DNA from: Odontocerum albicorne
Lineage: Eukaryota; Arthropoda; Insecta; Trichoptera; Odontoceridae
Assembly (NCBI GenBank): GCA_949825065.1
Contig: OX463865.1
Location: 17,747,763-17,811,762 of the forward strand
Length of the DNA stretch: 64,000 nucleotides
Reading direction: 5' to 3'
The notes beneath the pieces are model-generated. The model did not search any database. It saw only the letters and a list, made by a program, of their open reading frames with translations, and was not told the DNA's origin. Positions 10,171 to 21,030 of the stretch are shown here, piece by piece (the first letter of the stretch is position 1; the number at the start of each line of letters is the position of its first letter). The position numbers and the translations under genes were made by a program.

Positions 10171-10782
10171 TTTATTAATTAAGTCTAGAATTGTTTTATA
10201 CTTGTTATGTTTGGTCTCTGTACGAATTAGAGAACCTGTAACGTGAAAAGGGTTTGAAATAATAAATGGAGTCTGTGTTCTGAAAGAAACTGGAAGCATT
10301 CGGTATCCGAATAATAAAATTAAGTCTTGCGGTATACATTTGTTATTTTAAAGTCTGTTTTCATCAGTATTATTTGGAATAAATTTGGAGGTTGTTTTCT
10401 GCGTATTGTGTTGACAGAATACATTACAATATATTTTATATGGCCGTTCGTCTGTTTTGTCATTCGTTTGAAAAAATTTGCTTTTCAAATTGACACAAGC
10501 TGTTCCCGTGCGATCTGCTTTGTATTCCGTTTGTCGGACAACACGACCTGCTTTACACCGCAGTTGAATAATGCTGCAATCTCAAACGGCGGCTGCTAAA
10601 AATACTCTCGTGGTTAGATATTTAATAAAGATTATTAAAAGATTCAATCATTTTTGATTGAATCTTTTACAGTGTAGTGTGAGCTTCCGTGGCATAATTG
10701 GTTAGATTTTCATTGTCAAATAAATAGTTTTAATTAAATATACACTGCCTAACTAGGTTTGTACACCCATCCAAAATCAGGT

Positions 10783-11361
10783 ATACTTGAGAAAATGTAG
10801 CATGGTCCCTGTGACAGTTCACAAATTTGCCCCAATACAACCTTATAACGACGTTCAGTAATTTTAATTATTTTATCAACTTTAATACAAGACTCGATTC
10901 TAATAAATAGCAAGTTATTTACTATAGGTCAATACATTACATAAAACTAACAATAATGACAAATTAATACATCTTGTTACAAATTAGCTAAAATGTGGCA
11001 GTTTGTTAAAATCAAATAATATTTGGTGACGTTTGTCAAAAGTCACTACGTTAGTCCGCATTGGCTAGGGATGGGGTATACGATAATTGGATTTTCGATT
11101 TTTTTATACATAAACTTAAATGTTCGTAATTAGTATTAATTCATAGTGGATCTTGGCCTATTTAAAGATATATACAAATCATACAATATATTAGAAAGTC
11201 AGTATAATGAAAATTAGGAATTAAAACGTCAGTTTAGAGAAAAACGATTTTTCGATTTATAAAAAAACTATTCGATTTGTAAATAAAATCGATTTTACCC
11301 CATCCCTTTGAGACATGACATTTCAAATGTAACAGGGACCATCTTACATTTTCTCAAGTAT
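10783..11361. mobile_element. TIR MITE, about 580 bp
   Basis: Ends TACTTGAGAAAATGTAGCAT and GGTCCCTGT on the left match, inverted, ACAGGGACCATCTTACATTT then TCTCAAGTA on the right (about 30 bp). It shares its subterminal CACAAATTTGCCCCAATAC with the element at 190-1191. Inside, 11066-11310 holds a second inverted pair (AGGGATGGGGTA / TACCCCATCCCT with ATCGATTTT), so another small element may be nested. The last 22 bases of the window start a further copy. Confidence 0.7.
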
Positions 11362-11529
11362 AGTTTACATGAAACAAAATTCAATCAAAAAATGCAACTT
11401 GTCATAAACAAGAAATAACCACACTCCATTGAAATACTAATGGAGTGTGGTTTTAAACAATAAAAATTAGCATTTTAACACTAAAACTCTTTTTCTCTAT
11501 TCCTACCATTATTTATTTTAATTTCATTT

Positions 11530-11695
11530 AACATATTTATACATGACAAGAAATTGATAACGTCATATTTTTTTTAAATAACAGATATTTTAAAGTGGAC
11601 ACAAAAAATCATATGAATCCGGGTTTGTTGCCTTTCGTTTGTTGTGTCCCTAGTAAACTAGGCTTTTGCCTGTATCTTACTGAGGACATAAAACA
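11530..11695 (-). repeat. LINE family 1 3'UTR fragment (minus)
   Basis: Contains ACTAGGCTTTTGCCTGTATC and the expected flanks in inverse order. It ends shortly before the TTAA MITE at 11748. Upstream, 11362-11529 has a hairpin (CCACACTCCATT / AATGGAGTGTGG) and no gene. Confidence 0.5.
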
Positions 11696-11747
11696 TGGAA
11701 AAATAAGTTGGATGTTATTATTTATGGAGATTGGTCATTTTTTTTAC

Positions 11748-12040
11748 TTAACGTGTTCCTCGCGGGAAGCACACACGCCTTTGATCTGATCTGTAGCATT
11801 CCTTTGTGTATTTTACGTAATGTTTAGTTTATCTCCTTTATTTAATGAGTCTCCTTAAGAGTAATGACTATTATTTATTATCAGAAAATTACTTGAATGT
11901 TATGTTTACTTGGTGGTGTAATCAAATATCAGTGGTTCTAAACAAAATACGCGTTTAAACTTAGAAATTAAAAAAAACGCCGAAATTGTGCCGCGCACAA
12001 GATTCGTAGAATTTGATTTTTAACGCGGTGTACAGTTTAA
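11748..12040 (-). mobile_element. TTAA-flanked MITE, piggyBac-like (family T1)
   Basis: TTAA at 11748-11751 and 12037-12040. Ends CGTGTTCCTCGCGGG and CGCGGTGTACAG match the family T1 copy at 2062-2315 in inverse orientation. Confidence 0.7.
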
Positions 12041-12138
12041 ATTTAAACTAATATACACACATATATATTCTCATAACGAGTCCCTTGCAGGTTAAGCAGA
12101 AAGAAACAGATACCCAAGCACACAACTTCACCTCTTCA

Positions 12139-12462
12139 ACATTGATAAAGGGGTGCTGCTTTTGCATGACAATGCACCCGTGCACAAAAGCAATTCTGTA
12201 TTGGCTGCTCTTCATAACTGTGACTTCCAAACATTAAATCACCCTCCATACAGCCCGAACCTGGCTTAATTTGAGGGCAAAAGCAAATCTCCACGGCATT
12301 AATCTTACTTTTATCTCTCGTCTACCAGGTCGGAGTTGAGAAATAAATAATTGATAACGAGGCTCTCACACTATTTCTCAATGTGCAAAAACACTCCCAG
12401 ATTCGGCAATGCCTTGAGAAAGACGCCATTGCTTCAGTGTAAATTTGGACGTGAAACAGTAA
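12139..12462 (+). pseudogene. mariner transposase C-terminal relic
   Basis: Reads KGVLLLHDNAPVHKSNSV and LNHPPYSPNLA, then a stop. HDNAP and PYSP.LA are the second and third catalytic blocks of a mariner-type transposase. Later codons are broken by more stops. No terminal repeats seen; it is not close to the other mariner lineages in the window. Confidence 0.7.
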
Positions 12463-12469
12463 ATGTGGG

Positions 12470-12660
12470 CTGAAAAACATCTGGTGTCCTCTCGGCTGGG
12501 CTCGCCCTATCTTGGTGGGGTGTATCTCGGCCGGGGGTGGATGGTATGAGATGAGCCCAGACCTTTTGATAGCTTCTCTTTTAAATGCATTTTCTGCTAT
12601 GTGATTTTAGAATGTACTCGTATTTAAATATGTACATATGTTGCCATCAAAAAACCTATA
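12470..12660 (+). repeat. G+C-rich dispersed repeat (family G), single unit
   Basis: Carries GGTGGGGTGTATCTCGGCC and GATGAGCCCAGACCTTTTGA, shared with the dimeric copies at 18985-19400 and 39890-40300. Family unknown; it ends in a LINE- or SINE-like ATAAACCTATAT phrase in the other copies. Confidence 0.5.
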
Positions 12661-12664
12661 TTTT

Positions 12665-12899
12665 GTTTATAGTTAAGGCATTAACGTTGTGGAGGTTTAA
12701 AGACATAGTAATTTATTTTATCAAACACTGTTTATTCCACTTTTTTGTAACGGTATAACCCTACCGGTTTCAAGGCTTTCACCTCTTGTTTCAAGTCTTG
12801 TTTGTGCTCCCCTGAAAATGGGTGGAAAGCCTTGAAACCGGTAGGGTTATACCGTTACAAAAAGTGGAATAAACAGTGTTTGATCAAACAAATTACAAA
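12665..12899. mobile_element. Penelope-like end, palindromic copy
   Basis: Inverted arms around about 12790, running from GTTAAGGCATTAACGTTG to AACAAATTACAA. Both arms contain AACCCTACCGGTTTCAAGG or its complement. Arm lengths are about 100 bp. Confidence 0.65.
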
Positions 12900-12960
12900 A
12901 CCTAAATTTATTTATTTTATGTGAACGACTTCCACTCAGCTGGTAATGCGCTAAATACTA

Positions 12961-13880
12961 GGTTAGTCAAAAAGTTTTGAAAGCGGAAATGAAAATATAT
13001 ATTTTTTGGGGGGAAATCACTTTTATTGCTCAGTATAGTACATATACTGTATAGTACATATACTATATAAATGGGGAAATCACTTTTATTGCTCAGTATA
13101 GTATATACTTGGTCCAACGATCTTCCAACTTTGTTGTCCCATCACGGAAGTGACCTTCTGGAAGGCCTGCAAAATACTCCTCTACGACGGCTATAACCTC
13201 TTCGTTTGATGAAAAATGCTTTCCAAGTCTCATCCATAGTGATGAATCGACGCAGAAAATCCTTTTTATCCTTTCGAAATTGCTCCAAATGTTGCTCAGA
13301 AAGTCGCATTCGAACGTGTTTTTGTTGCATTGTTAGCAAATGCGGCACCCATTGTGCACACAGTTTTTTGAAACCCAAAACTTCAGCCAAAATATGCAAT
13401 GTTGTTCCATGTGAGATGCCTATGGTGTCAGCTATCACATCCACAGTCGATCAATGATCTTCCAAAACCATATCTTGTATTTTCGCTATGATTTCTGGTG
13501 TTGATGCACTTTTTGGACGTCCTGAGCGTGGATCGTCTTCAACGCTTGTACGGCCACGCTTAAACTCCAAAACCAATCGGTGAACGGTGGGAAATGAAGG
13601 AGAAGACTCCTTTAATACTTTCACCATCTTTGCATGGATCTCAGTAGCCGATAAACCTTCCAAAACAAAGAATTTAATCACTGCACGATATTCGGATTTT
13701 TCCATTGTTAAAAAATACACTGACACGTCAACTTCAAATGGCTTGTAAACAAAGAATGAATTGACAGATCGAAATGGAATTTTGAGTACGTTCTTATGAA
13801 AGATGAAATATTAAAATGGCGTAGAAATTTTGGTTTTCTACTGCTCCATAGATGTCGCTTTCAAAACTTATTGACTAACC
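12961..13880 (-). mobile_element. mariner element (lineage M2, copy A), internally deleted
   Basis: Ends GGTTAGTCAAAAAGTTTTGA and its complement, TA on both flanks. The minus strand encodes the same transposase as copy B (15177-16464), but the catalytic region between the first Asp block (TMDETW) and the C-terminus is deleted. A stop interrupts the helix-turn-helix region near 13450, and a small duplication (CACTTTTATTGCTCAGTATA) lies near the 3' end. Confidence 0.9.
13142..13726 (-). pseudogene. mariner M2 transposase copy A, deleted and broken
   Basis: N-terminal part 13726-13451 encodes MEKSEYRAVIKFFVLEG, the HTH segment and GRPKSASTPEIIAKIQ, then a stop at VLEDH. The continuation 13444-13142 runs through GTTLHILAEVLGFKKL to RFITMDETW. 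There a deletion joins it out of frame to the segment that in copy B reads KHFSSNEEV. The second and third catalytic Asp are gone. Confidence 0.9.
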
Positions 13881-14178
13881 TATTACCTTAGGTTCTAAAA
13901 TAATTTGATGCATTCGACCAAAAGAAGTGGGCATCCTTTTAGCATCAAATATATTCCTTCTATTATTAAAGTAGAATTTTGATACAAGCGGTCGTCGACT
14001 TTCGTACCTAATTGGTTCCTGAAATGTGTACGAAAGTTGAAACGTTCGAAAGTACAGCAATGCAACACGCGGTGTCATGTAACACGCTGTGTCTTTTTAT
14101 ATTGCCATTCGTACATGAGATTTGCGCTCTCCATTAGGATCACATTTTTCCATTATTCTTCTTCTTCCCAGTGTCATG

Positions 14179-14673
14179 TCAGGTCCCCCCAACGTTGAAC
14201 ATCACCTGAGAGTAGACATCCTTGTCCCCAGCAGGCCGAAAAATATCTCCAACGCCCCTTATGCCAGTCCAATCACGTATATTGCGGAGCCAGGAGATTT
14301 GCCTCCTGCCAACACCTCTTCGGCCTTCTATTTTACCTTGGATGATCAGGTGCAGTAATTTGTAATTAGCTATTCTAAGTACATGACCCAAATAGGACAC
14401 CTTTCGGATTTTAATATTAGTCAGCAACTCTATATCAACTTTGGCTCTTTGAAGAACCCTCGTGTTGCTGACCATATCCGTCCAGGGTATCCGTAGCATT
14501 CTCCGGTGCATCCACATTTCGAATGCTTCCAGTCGGTTCATACTACTTACTTTGAGGATCCATGATTCCACTCCATGCAATAACACTGACCAAACGTAGC
14601 ATTTGACTAACCGTTGTCGAAGTTTCAAGTTTAGATTATCATCGCAGAATACGCTTCTCGTTTTATTAAACAT
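14179..14673 (-). pseudogene. LINE polyprotein C-terminal fragment
   Basis: A 164-codon open stretch: LNLKLRQRLVKCYVWSVLLH, GVESWILKVSSMNRLEAFEM, WMHRRMLRIPWTDMVSN, then SYLGHVLR, IIQGKIEGRRGVGRRQISWL and RNIRDW. This is the familiar end of RTE/BovB-like insect LINE proteins (YG.E.W...., E.w..RR.LrI.W, GH..R....l...i.GKieGrRg.GR...sWl). Truncated at both ends. Confidence 0.85.
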
Positions 14674-14754
14674 TTTTTCATGATCGTCAAAAAATTGTCA
14701 AGATGCATGAAGGCTCCGTTCATTTTCTTCATTGTCAAAGTCTTAAAAATGTAT

Positions 14755-14862
14755 TATTTATATTTAAGGCATTAACATTGTGGAGGTTTCAAGACATTGT
14801 AATTTGTTTTATAAAACACTGTTTAGTCCACTTTTTGTTTGATAAAACAAATTACAATGTCT
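14755..14862. mobile_element. Penelope-like end, short palindromic copy
   Basis: GGCATTAACATTGTGGAGGT ... AAACACTGTTTAGTCCAC, then an abrupt inverted TTTGATAAAACAAATTACAA. The hairpin arms are short (about 45 bp) because the element broke off earlier than its relatives. Confidence 0.55.
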
Positions 14863-15176
14863 TAACAATGAGTTCGTTATCAGGTTCTTTTCCTTCATTT
14901 TGTATTGTATATCATTCATCTCTTGTAGATTAATCAAGTCTTCATTTGACAGAGGTGAGATAGTGAGATAGCATTCACTCATCAATATCTTCGTTGGTGA
15001 CATCTAAGATTAATTCATTCATTATATTGACTATTGAAAATTTTCACCAAAATATATGTACATTAACTGACAACACACTTCCTAACATAAACTGCAAGAC
15101 ACAACTTATGAACACACGTCCTAACATAAACTTATGAACACACATCCTAACATAAACTGCAAAACACAACTTACTA

Positions 15177-16464
15177 GGTTAGTCAAAAAGTTTTGAAAGC
15201 GGAAATGAAAATACATTTTTTTTTGGGGGAAATCACTTTTATTGCTCAGTTTAGTCTCCCATAAGATCAATACACTTGGTCCAACGATCTTCCAACTTTG
15301 TTGTCCCATCACGGAAGTGACTTTCTGGAAGGCCTGCAAAATACTCCTCTACGACGGCTATAACCTCTTCGTTTGATGAAAAATGCTTTCCACGAAGGAT
15401 TTTTTTGAGGTGTGAGAACAGCCAGAAGTCAGAGGGAGCTAAATCTGGCGAATAGGGTGGATGCTGCAACAATTCGTACCCCAATTCACTGATTTTCGCG
15501 ATGGTTTTTTGAGCTGTGTGAGCAGGTGCATTGTCTTGATGAAAAATGATTTTTTTCTTCTGCAAACCGGGTCTTTTTTCACAATTTTTTTCATCCAACT
15601 GGTCCAAAAGGTCACAATAATAATCAGAGTTGATTGTCTTACCAGTTTGGAGATAATCTATCAATAAAATTCCTTTTGCATCCCAAAAAACTGACGCTAA
15701 CACCTTCTTGGCCGATTTCTGGACACGAACTCGCTTCGGAGCCAAAGTGCCTGGTTCACACCACTCCTTAGCCTCTTGTTTTGATTCAGGATCATGGTGG
15801 TAGACCCAAGTCTCATCCATAGTGATGAATCGACGCAGAAAATCCTTTTTATCCTTTTGAAATTGCTCCAAATGTTGCTCAGAAAGTCGCATTCGAACGT
15901 GTTTTTGTTGCATTGTTAGCAAATGCGGCACCCATTGTGCACACAGTTTTTTTGAAACCCAAAACTTCAGCCAAAATATGCCATGTTGTTCCATGTGAGA
16001 TGCCTATGGTGTGAGCTATCACATCCACAGTCGATCGATGATCTTCCAAAACCATATCCTGTATTTTCGCTATGATTTCTGGTGTTGATGCACTTTTTGG
16101 ACGTCCTGAGCGTGGATCGTCTTCAACGCTTGTACGGCCACGCTTAAACTTCAAAACCCATCGGTGAACGGTTGGAAATGAAGGAGAAGACTCCTTTAAT
16201 ACTTTCACCATCTTTGCATGGATCTCAGTAGCCGATAAACCTTCCAAAACAAAGAATTTAATCATTGCACGATATTCGGATTTTTCCATTGTTAAAAATA
16301 CACTGACACGTCAACTTCAAATGGCTTGTAAACAAAGAATGAATTGACAGATCGAAATGAAATTTTGAGTACGTTCCTATGAAAGATGAAATATTAAAAT
16401 GGCGTAGAAATTTTGGTTTTTCTACTGCTCCATAGATGTCGCTTTCAAAACTTTTTGACTAACC
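15177..16464 (-). mobile_element. mariner element (lineage M2, copy B), full length
   Basis: 1288 bp with inverted ends GGTTAGTCAAAAAGTTTTGA / complement and TA target duplication (15175-15176, 16465-16466). It encodes a transposase broken by a single frameshift. The other copies of this lineage are 12961-13880 (internal deletion) and 48952-49694 (5' part only). Confidence 0.95.
15251..16289 (-). pseudogene. mariner M2 transposase, near intact, one frameshift
   Basis: Mariner DD34D transposase. From the ATG at 16289: a helix-turn-helix region (FFVLEGLSATEIHAKMVKV; TVHRWVLKFKRGRTSV), a linker with GRPKSASTPEIIAKIQ, and a second HTH. Then the catalytic blocks TMDETWVYHHDPESKQEAKE, HQDNAPAHTAQKTI and PPYSPDLAPSDFWLF, with 34 residues between the second and third Asp. 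One extra T in a run of seven (15947-15953; six in copy A) shifts the frame after VLGFKK. Otherwise about 345 codons are open, the usual mariner length, so this insertion is young. Confidence 0.95.
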
Positions 16465-16570
16465 TATTATGAACACATGTCCTAACATAAACTGCAAGAC
16501 ACAACTTATGAACACACGTCCTAACATAAACTGCAAGACACAACTTATGAACACACGTCCTAACTCAAGA

Positions 16571-16679
16571 CTGAACCTGTGACGCCGAAAACGGGCGTGA
16601 CTAAAGTCGGAGAGGAGGGGGCGGACTAATGTTCGATGAGGAGGGGAGAGTCATTATATGGAACAAGAAGGAAGACTCT
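16571..16679. other. Unassigned spacer
   Basis: A G+A-rich stretch (AAGTCGGAGAGGAGGGG, GATGAGGAGGGGAGAG) between the minisatellite and a SINE-like repeat. No gene seen. Confidence 0.3.
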
Positions 16680-16975
16680 TTAAGTTAGTGAGTCATTGCA
16701 CACCAGCAAACTCACCGGCCACACCAATATACTCAATGAATCTGCTGGCTCACCTGAAATGAGACAACCGGAGCACACCGGCATGTTTATTTTCTTTCTT
16801 TTTTTAAATAATAAATATGTCCGAAGTTATAAGTATCCCTATACTCCTGAATACTTGGCAGAAAAAATGCCTGTGCTATTCGAGGGGAGTAGCGTAGTTC
16901 GAACCGGCGACCTTCTGCACAGAATGTCAGTGTGTTACCGCTCAGCCATGCACCTCGAATATTAAATTTTATGTA
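16680..16975 (+). mobile_element. SINE-like composite repeat (family B) with tRNA-like end
   Basis: Starts GTGAGTCATTGCACACCAGC, continues through CACCGGCATGTTTATTTTC and AAGTATCCCTATACTCCTGA, and ends with a tRNA-like half. The minus strand there carries GCATGGCTGAGCGGTAACAC and GGTTCGAACTACGC, resembling A and B boxes. Related pieces: 21125-21245, 21745-21905, 22630-22735, 32215-32720, 39415-39660. Confidence 0.55.
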
Positions 16976-17137
16976 GTTAATTTATATTAACACTATAATG
17001 GCCGATGAAACAACATGTGTATCATGCTTCCGCCAATGTTTACTGTCCAGCGATACAACTCTTGTATTGCGTTTTCATCAACCATTATTGGTCGAAGGTA
17101 CAACCCATGTATCATTTGAGTTTTCGATCAGAATTCA

Positions 17138-17309
17138 GGGGTCCCCAAAATTTTTCAATGAAGAGCCACATACAATTTTTTAGCATATGGCAGATCGGTC
17201 GATAAAAAAAAGGAACGTGTTAATGTAATATTTTGTGTGTATTTTCTATTGAGCTCGTAAATCGCATTTTAATTATAAAAAAGTTATTTCGTGCACAATC
17301 ACAATTATT
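17138..17309 (+). mobile_element. Possible hAT-like terminus
   Basis: CAGGGGTCCCCAAAATTTTT followed by GAAGAGCCACATA resembles the TIR and subterminal sequence of hAT elements. No matching right end was found; the sequence soon enters the 35-bp array. Confidence 0.3.
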
Positions 17310-18007
17310 CTTACGGAGAGCGCTCGAAAGAAGCGACCGATATTCTTACGGAGGACGCTCGAAAGAAGCGACCGATATTCTTACGGAGGACGCTCGAAAG
17401 AAGCGACCGATATTCTTACGGAGGACGCTCGAAAGAAGCCACCGATATTCTTACAGAGGACGCTCGAAAGAAGCCACCGATATTCTTACAGAGGACACTC
17501 GAAAGAAGCCACCGATATTGTTACGGAGGGCGCTCGAAAGAAGCCACCGATATTGTTACGGAGAACGCTCGAAAGAAGCGACCGATATTGTTACGGAGGG
17601 CGCTCGAAAGAAGCGACCGATATTCTTACAGAGGACACTCGAAAGAAGCGACCGATATTCTTACAGAGGACACTCGAAAGAAGCCACCGATATTCTTACG
17701 GAGGACGCTCGAAAGAAGCCACCGATATTCTTACAGAGGACACTCGAAAGAAGCGACCGATATTCTTACGGAGGACGCTCGAAAGAAGCGACCGATATTC
17801 TTACGGAGGACGCTCGAAAGAAGCGACCGATATTCTTACGGAGGACGCTCGAAAGAAGCGACCGATATTCTTACGGAGGACGCTCGAAAGAAGCGACCGA
17901 TATTCTTACAGAGGACGCTCGAAAGAAGCCACCGATATTCTTACAGAGGACACTCGAAAGAAGCGACCGATATTGTTACGGAGGGCGCTCGAAAGAAGCC
18001 ACCGATA
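17310..18007 (+). repeat. 35-bp G+C-rich minisatellite, about 20 copies, stop-free in three frames
   Basis: Unit CTTACGGAGGACGCTCGAAA + GAAGCGACCGATATT, with variants G/C (GCGACC or GCCACC), C/G (ATTCTT or ATTGTT) and GGACG/GGGCG/GGACA. Because 35 is not a multiple of three and the unit has no stop in any plus frame, all three plus frames are open. Each encodes the same 35-residue repeat (RSKEATDILTEDARKK, RPIFLRRTLERSDRY). The minus strand has a TAA in every unit. No start context, splice signal or homology suggests a real gene. Confidence 0.95.
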
Positions 18008-18039
18008 ATTAAGTTTTTAAAATCAAGTTTATTTTTTTT

Positions 18040-18480
18040 TTCTGAAAACATGAAAAAAAACATCGGCCGACGTTCACAAAACGGGCGAAGAGACCACCTC
18101 AAACGAAACCCCGCGAGCTACTGAAGCGAGCGAACTGAGATTCTATTTTTTACGTTCCCATATACCGAAGTAGAGTGACATGTGAATAGCGTCGCTTCCT
18201 CACCCATAGCGGTTTTTTTAGAATGAATAAACCTACGTCACATGTTTGATTGTATTGGTGAATTTATTCCCGATTTTCACAAAATATCTCTGATATAGCC
18301 GATAAGTGCTAATTATTATTAATATTATTTTTTCATTCAATGCATAAATGTATTACGAAGGAATACCTAAAATCTGAACCCAGTATTTATTATATTTATA
18401 GAGATATTAAAGTTTTTAGAAGCAATGTGTACTAGTTACACATCACAGGGAAGGAAGGGTTGCCAGTGATAAAATGTGTG
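18040..18480 (+). repeat. Dispersed repeat family C (TTAA-type MITE), truncated
   Basis: Shares AACATCGGCCGACGTTCAC, CATATACCGAAGTAGAGTGA and AGCAATGTGTACTAGTTACA with 55456-56069 (inverse orientation, bounded by TTAA) and 59005-59548. This copy lacks the TTAA ends. Confidence 0.65.
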
Positions 18481-18984
18481 AACCGCTATTCTAGAATATC
18501 ATACGCAAGTAGGTGACCATTAGCGTGTTTATCAATTACGGATATAATTACAATAATATATGCTAGTAACTGGCTATAAACGACAGGCACAATTACCTCT
18601 ATAATGACCCCTGCACAGTACGTCATCATTTGCTAATCACTGATTCTGCTGACCAATTCTGCTTAATTCTTCCATTCACACCGGTTCTCAATGACTTTTA
18701 AACTCTTATAAAACAGAAGTGTCTAGGCCATAGTTTCCCAAAATGTTTCGCCCCGTAGACCACTTACCGATTTTTTGTTTTCCGTAGACCCACCCTGCCT
18801 GCCTAATATTGAATTTTCCTAAACTTATTATCTCCAAATGTGTTTTTGACAGCTGACACAGTGCTGTTCACCTTGACAACGTTTTTTTGTAGAGTGGACA
18901 ATTGTAAAAAAAGAAAAACATGTACAATTTTCATTCTGTTTTCTGCCATACGTTTTTGTTTTTTTTTTTAAATTTATTCTTTAA

Positions 18985-19400
18985 TCTAGATATGCGGGGG
19001 TGTGGGATGGAAGCCCCCCCGATGCCCCTGCGGTCGGGCTTGCCCTGCATTGGTGGGGTGTATCTCGGCCGGGGGAATGTTTGTGGGATGAGCCCGGACC
19101 TTTTAATGTCTTCTCTCTTGAATGTATTTTTTTGTCTTCTATTTATTTTCTGTGTTTTTTTTTATATTCTTGTTCTACGTGTTCAAGGGTGTGGGCTGAA
19201 AAACATCTGGTGTGCCCGTGGCTGGGTTCGCCCTATATTGGTGGGGTGTATCTTGGCCGAGGGGATGTTATTAGATGAGCCCATACCATTTGATAGCTTC
19301 TGTATTTAATGTATTATCTGCAATTTATGTGTTTTAGAAGTGTTATTTAAATATATTTTGTACATACTATGTTGCTGTCAATAAATCTATATTTATTTAT
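18985..19400 (+). repeat. Dispersed repeat family G, dimer
   Basis: Two diverged units of about 190 bp in the same orientation, each with GGTGGGGTGTATCTYGGCCG and GAGCCC...ACC. They are preceded by TTTCTGCCATACGTTTTTG and followed by ACATACTATGTTGCT..CAATAAA, exactly as at 39890-40300. Confidence 0.6.
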
Positions 19401-19523
19401 TATTTCTTTATTCGTACCTTTATTGAAAAGACACAAAATGCAAGTAAATATTTGTCTTTGGAACGAAACAAATCAAAACCTAGTAAAATTCTTACATAAA
19501 ATTAATACACAAATAATACTGTT

Positions 19524-19774
19524 GTTGTTTATAGTTAAGGCATTAACGTTTTGGAGGTTTAAAGACATTGTAATTTATTTTTATCAAACACTGTTTATTC
19601 CACTTTTTTGTGATGGTATAACCCTACCGGTTTCAAGGCTTTCACCTCATCTTCAGGGGAGCGCAAACAAGACTTGTTTGTGCTCCCCTGAAGATGAGGT
19701 GAAAGCCTTGAAACCGGTAGGGTTATACCGTCACAAAAAGTGGAATAAACAGTGTTTGATAAAAATAAATTACA
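19524..19774. mobile_element. Penelope-like palindromic insertion with 17-bp target duplication
   Basis: The insertion starts GTTGTTTATAGTTAAGGC and ends ATAAATTACA. Its two arms (about 104 bp each) are inverted copies meeting near 19672. The flanks 19507-19523 and 19775-19791 are identical (ACACAAATAATACTGTT), a 17-bp target-site duplication. Confidence 0.75.
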
Positions 19775-20869
19775 ACACAAATAATACTGTTAACACTTCC
19801 CTTACAGTGCTAAAAAATTACGCCAGTAACGGTGTTGGACACTGAGGGTACAGTAAACATGTATGTTTTAAATTAAAATTATACAAAATCTATTAGTTTT
19901 TTTTTGTAATTAGCTATAAACATCATTTTATTATGTAATAAAATGTCGAATAATATAAAATAAGTGTAAGAAATGATAAAATAAGAGTTCAAACAGAGAG
20001 GTGACATTTCTATAAGAATATCATATTTCCACTGCGTCGTTCGATCTGCGCAACGTTCAGAATGCGCATGACTGAAAAGAGGTCTCCAACCTTTTAAAAA
20101 AAAATCATAAAATTATATAATAAAATGTATCGTGTATTTTTTGGCAATAAAAATATAATTCGAATTAAGACAATAATTAACATATTAACAAAATATAAAA
20201 TGAATATATAAATTAAAAAATAATAATATAAAAACAAACACGAAATTCAAATCAATAAAATATGCCATTTGGAAAATATAAAATCAAAATTTAATCCTGT
20301 GGAGAAAGTCTATCGCAATTGGGGCACGAAATAACTTTTGTTTATATTCTACTAAACACACAGGTGTTTGATAAAACTGGTAACCAATCCCTGGAACGAA
20401 TGTACTCGTAAAATATTAACTGTCAAAAAAGAATGAGTCATACGGAGTGTTTTGACATTTCGTCAATTCTCGATTTAAAATCATTAATTTCTGTTGATAT
20501 TTATTAATGATTTTATTTCGTACCGACATCATTCAAATCATAGAAGTTTCGATGAGGAATACATAAAGTATGAAGACCCTGCAAGCAGTATATTTCGAGA
20601 AATTAAATAAAATATACGTCTTGGTCACTCTTGTCCGTTCACAGATCGGCAAGGGTTAATGAGAGGGATGGACCTGATGCTCTGATAGCAATGGTTCAAT
20701 ACTTGGCTTCAAATTAGTGAGGTATAGTCTTCAATCTCCACGTTCAGTGATTTGCATTCGATTTCTTTATATAAGTATTTTCTATGTCTAATATAAGTAT
20801 TATGTACACACAATCTGTGTTAGGTGTAATAAGACATTTACGGAACGCCTAAATATTGATGATGATCTG

Positions 20870-21030
20870 CCTAAATGGGATCCGCTCACGTGGACCCCCA
20901 TTTACATCTCGTGCACCCCCATTTTCATCTCGTGCACCCCCATTTTCTTTTCTCGCTGACATAGACCCCCTGCAAGTGGAAATCGACCCTTGGGGGTCCA
21001 TATAGACCACTTTGGGAATCTTTAGTCTAG
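20870..21030. repeat. Short C-rich triplicated phrase
   Basis: TCTCGTGCACCCCCATTTTC occurs about three times in tandem (20890-20950) near the right end of the possible hAT-like element. Confidence 0.6.

Larger units (their letters stand above)
15069..16570. repeat. 39-bp minisatellite split by a mariner
   Basis: Units CTTATGAACACACGTCCTAA + CATAAACTGCAAGACACAA lie on both sides (15069-15173 and 16467-16570) of mariner copy B. About three units are on each side, so the mariner inserted into the array at a TA. Confidence 0.8.
18727..21026. mobile_element. Possible hAT-like non-autonomous element hosting other repeats
   Basis: CCATAGTTTCCCAAAATG with CCCCGTAGACC on the left mirrors GGTCCATATAGACCACTTTG + GGAATCTTTAG on the right. 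Both look like hAT ends, and similar phrases occur at 4029-4110. Between them lie a family G dimer (18985-19400), a Penelope-like palindrome (19524-19774) and AT-rich DNA (19800-20870) without genes. The target duplication is not clean, so this is tentative. Confidence 0.35.

Noticed and set aside
10327..10599. 90-codon frame rich in Phe, Ile and Cys
   Set aside because: No recognisable motif, no start context and no splice signals; typical chance frame in AT-rich DNA.
14281..14310. GGAGATTTGCCTCC as a candidate for the HSLKDLP exon of HMBS
   Set aside because: It lies antisense to a well-supported LINE C-terminal frame (14179-14673), and its plus-strand context (EPGDLPPA) does not fit.
16861..16965. 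Possible minus-strand tRNA gene near CGAACCGGCGACCTTCTGCA
   Set aside because: Part of dispersed family B. Copies at 21745 and 32215-32500 have changed stems, so it is tRNA-derived only.
17233..18124. Long overlapping plus-strand reading frames of 150-277 codons over the 35-bp array
   Set aside because: They are the automatic result of a stop-free 35-bp unit. All three frames encode the same repeat, there are no splice or start signals, and no protein family matches.
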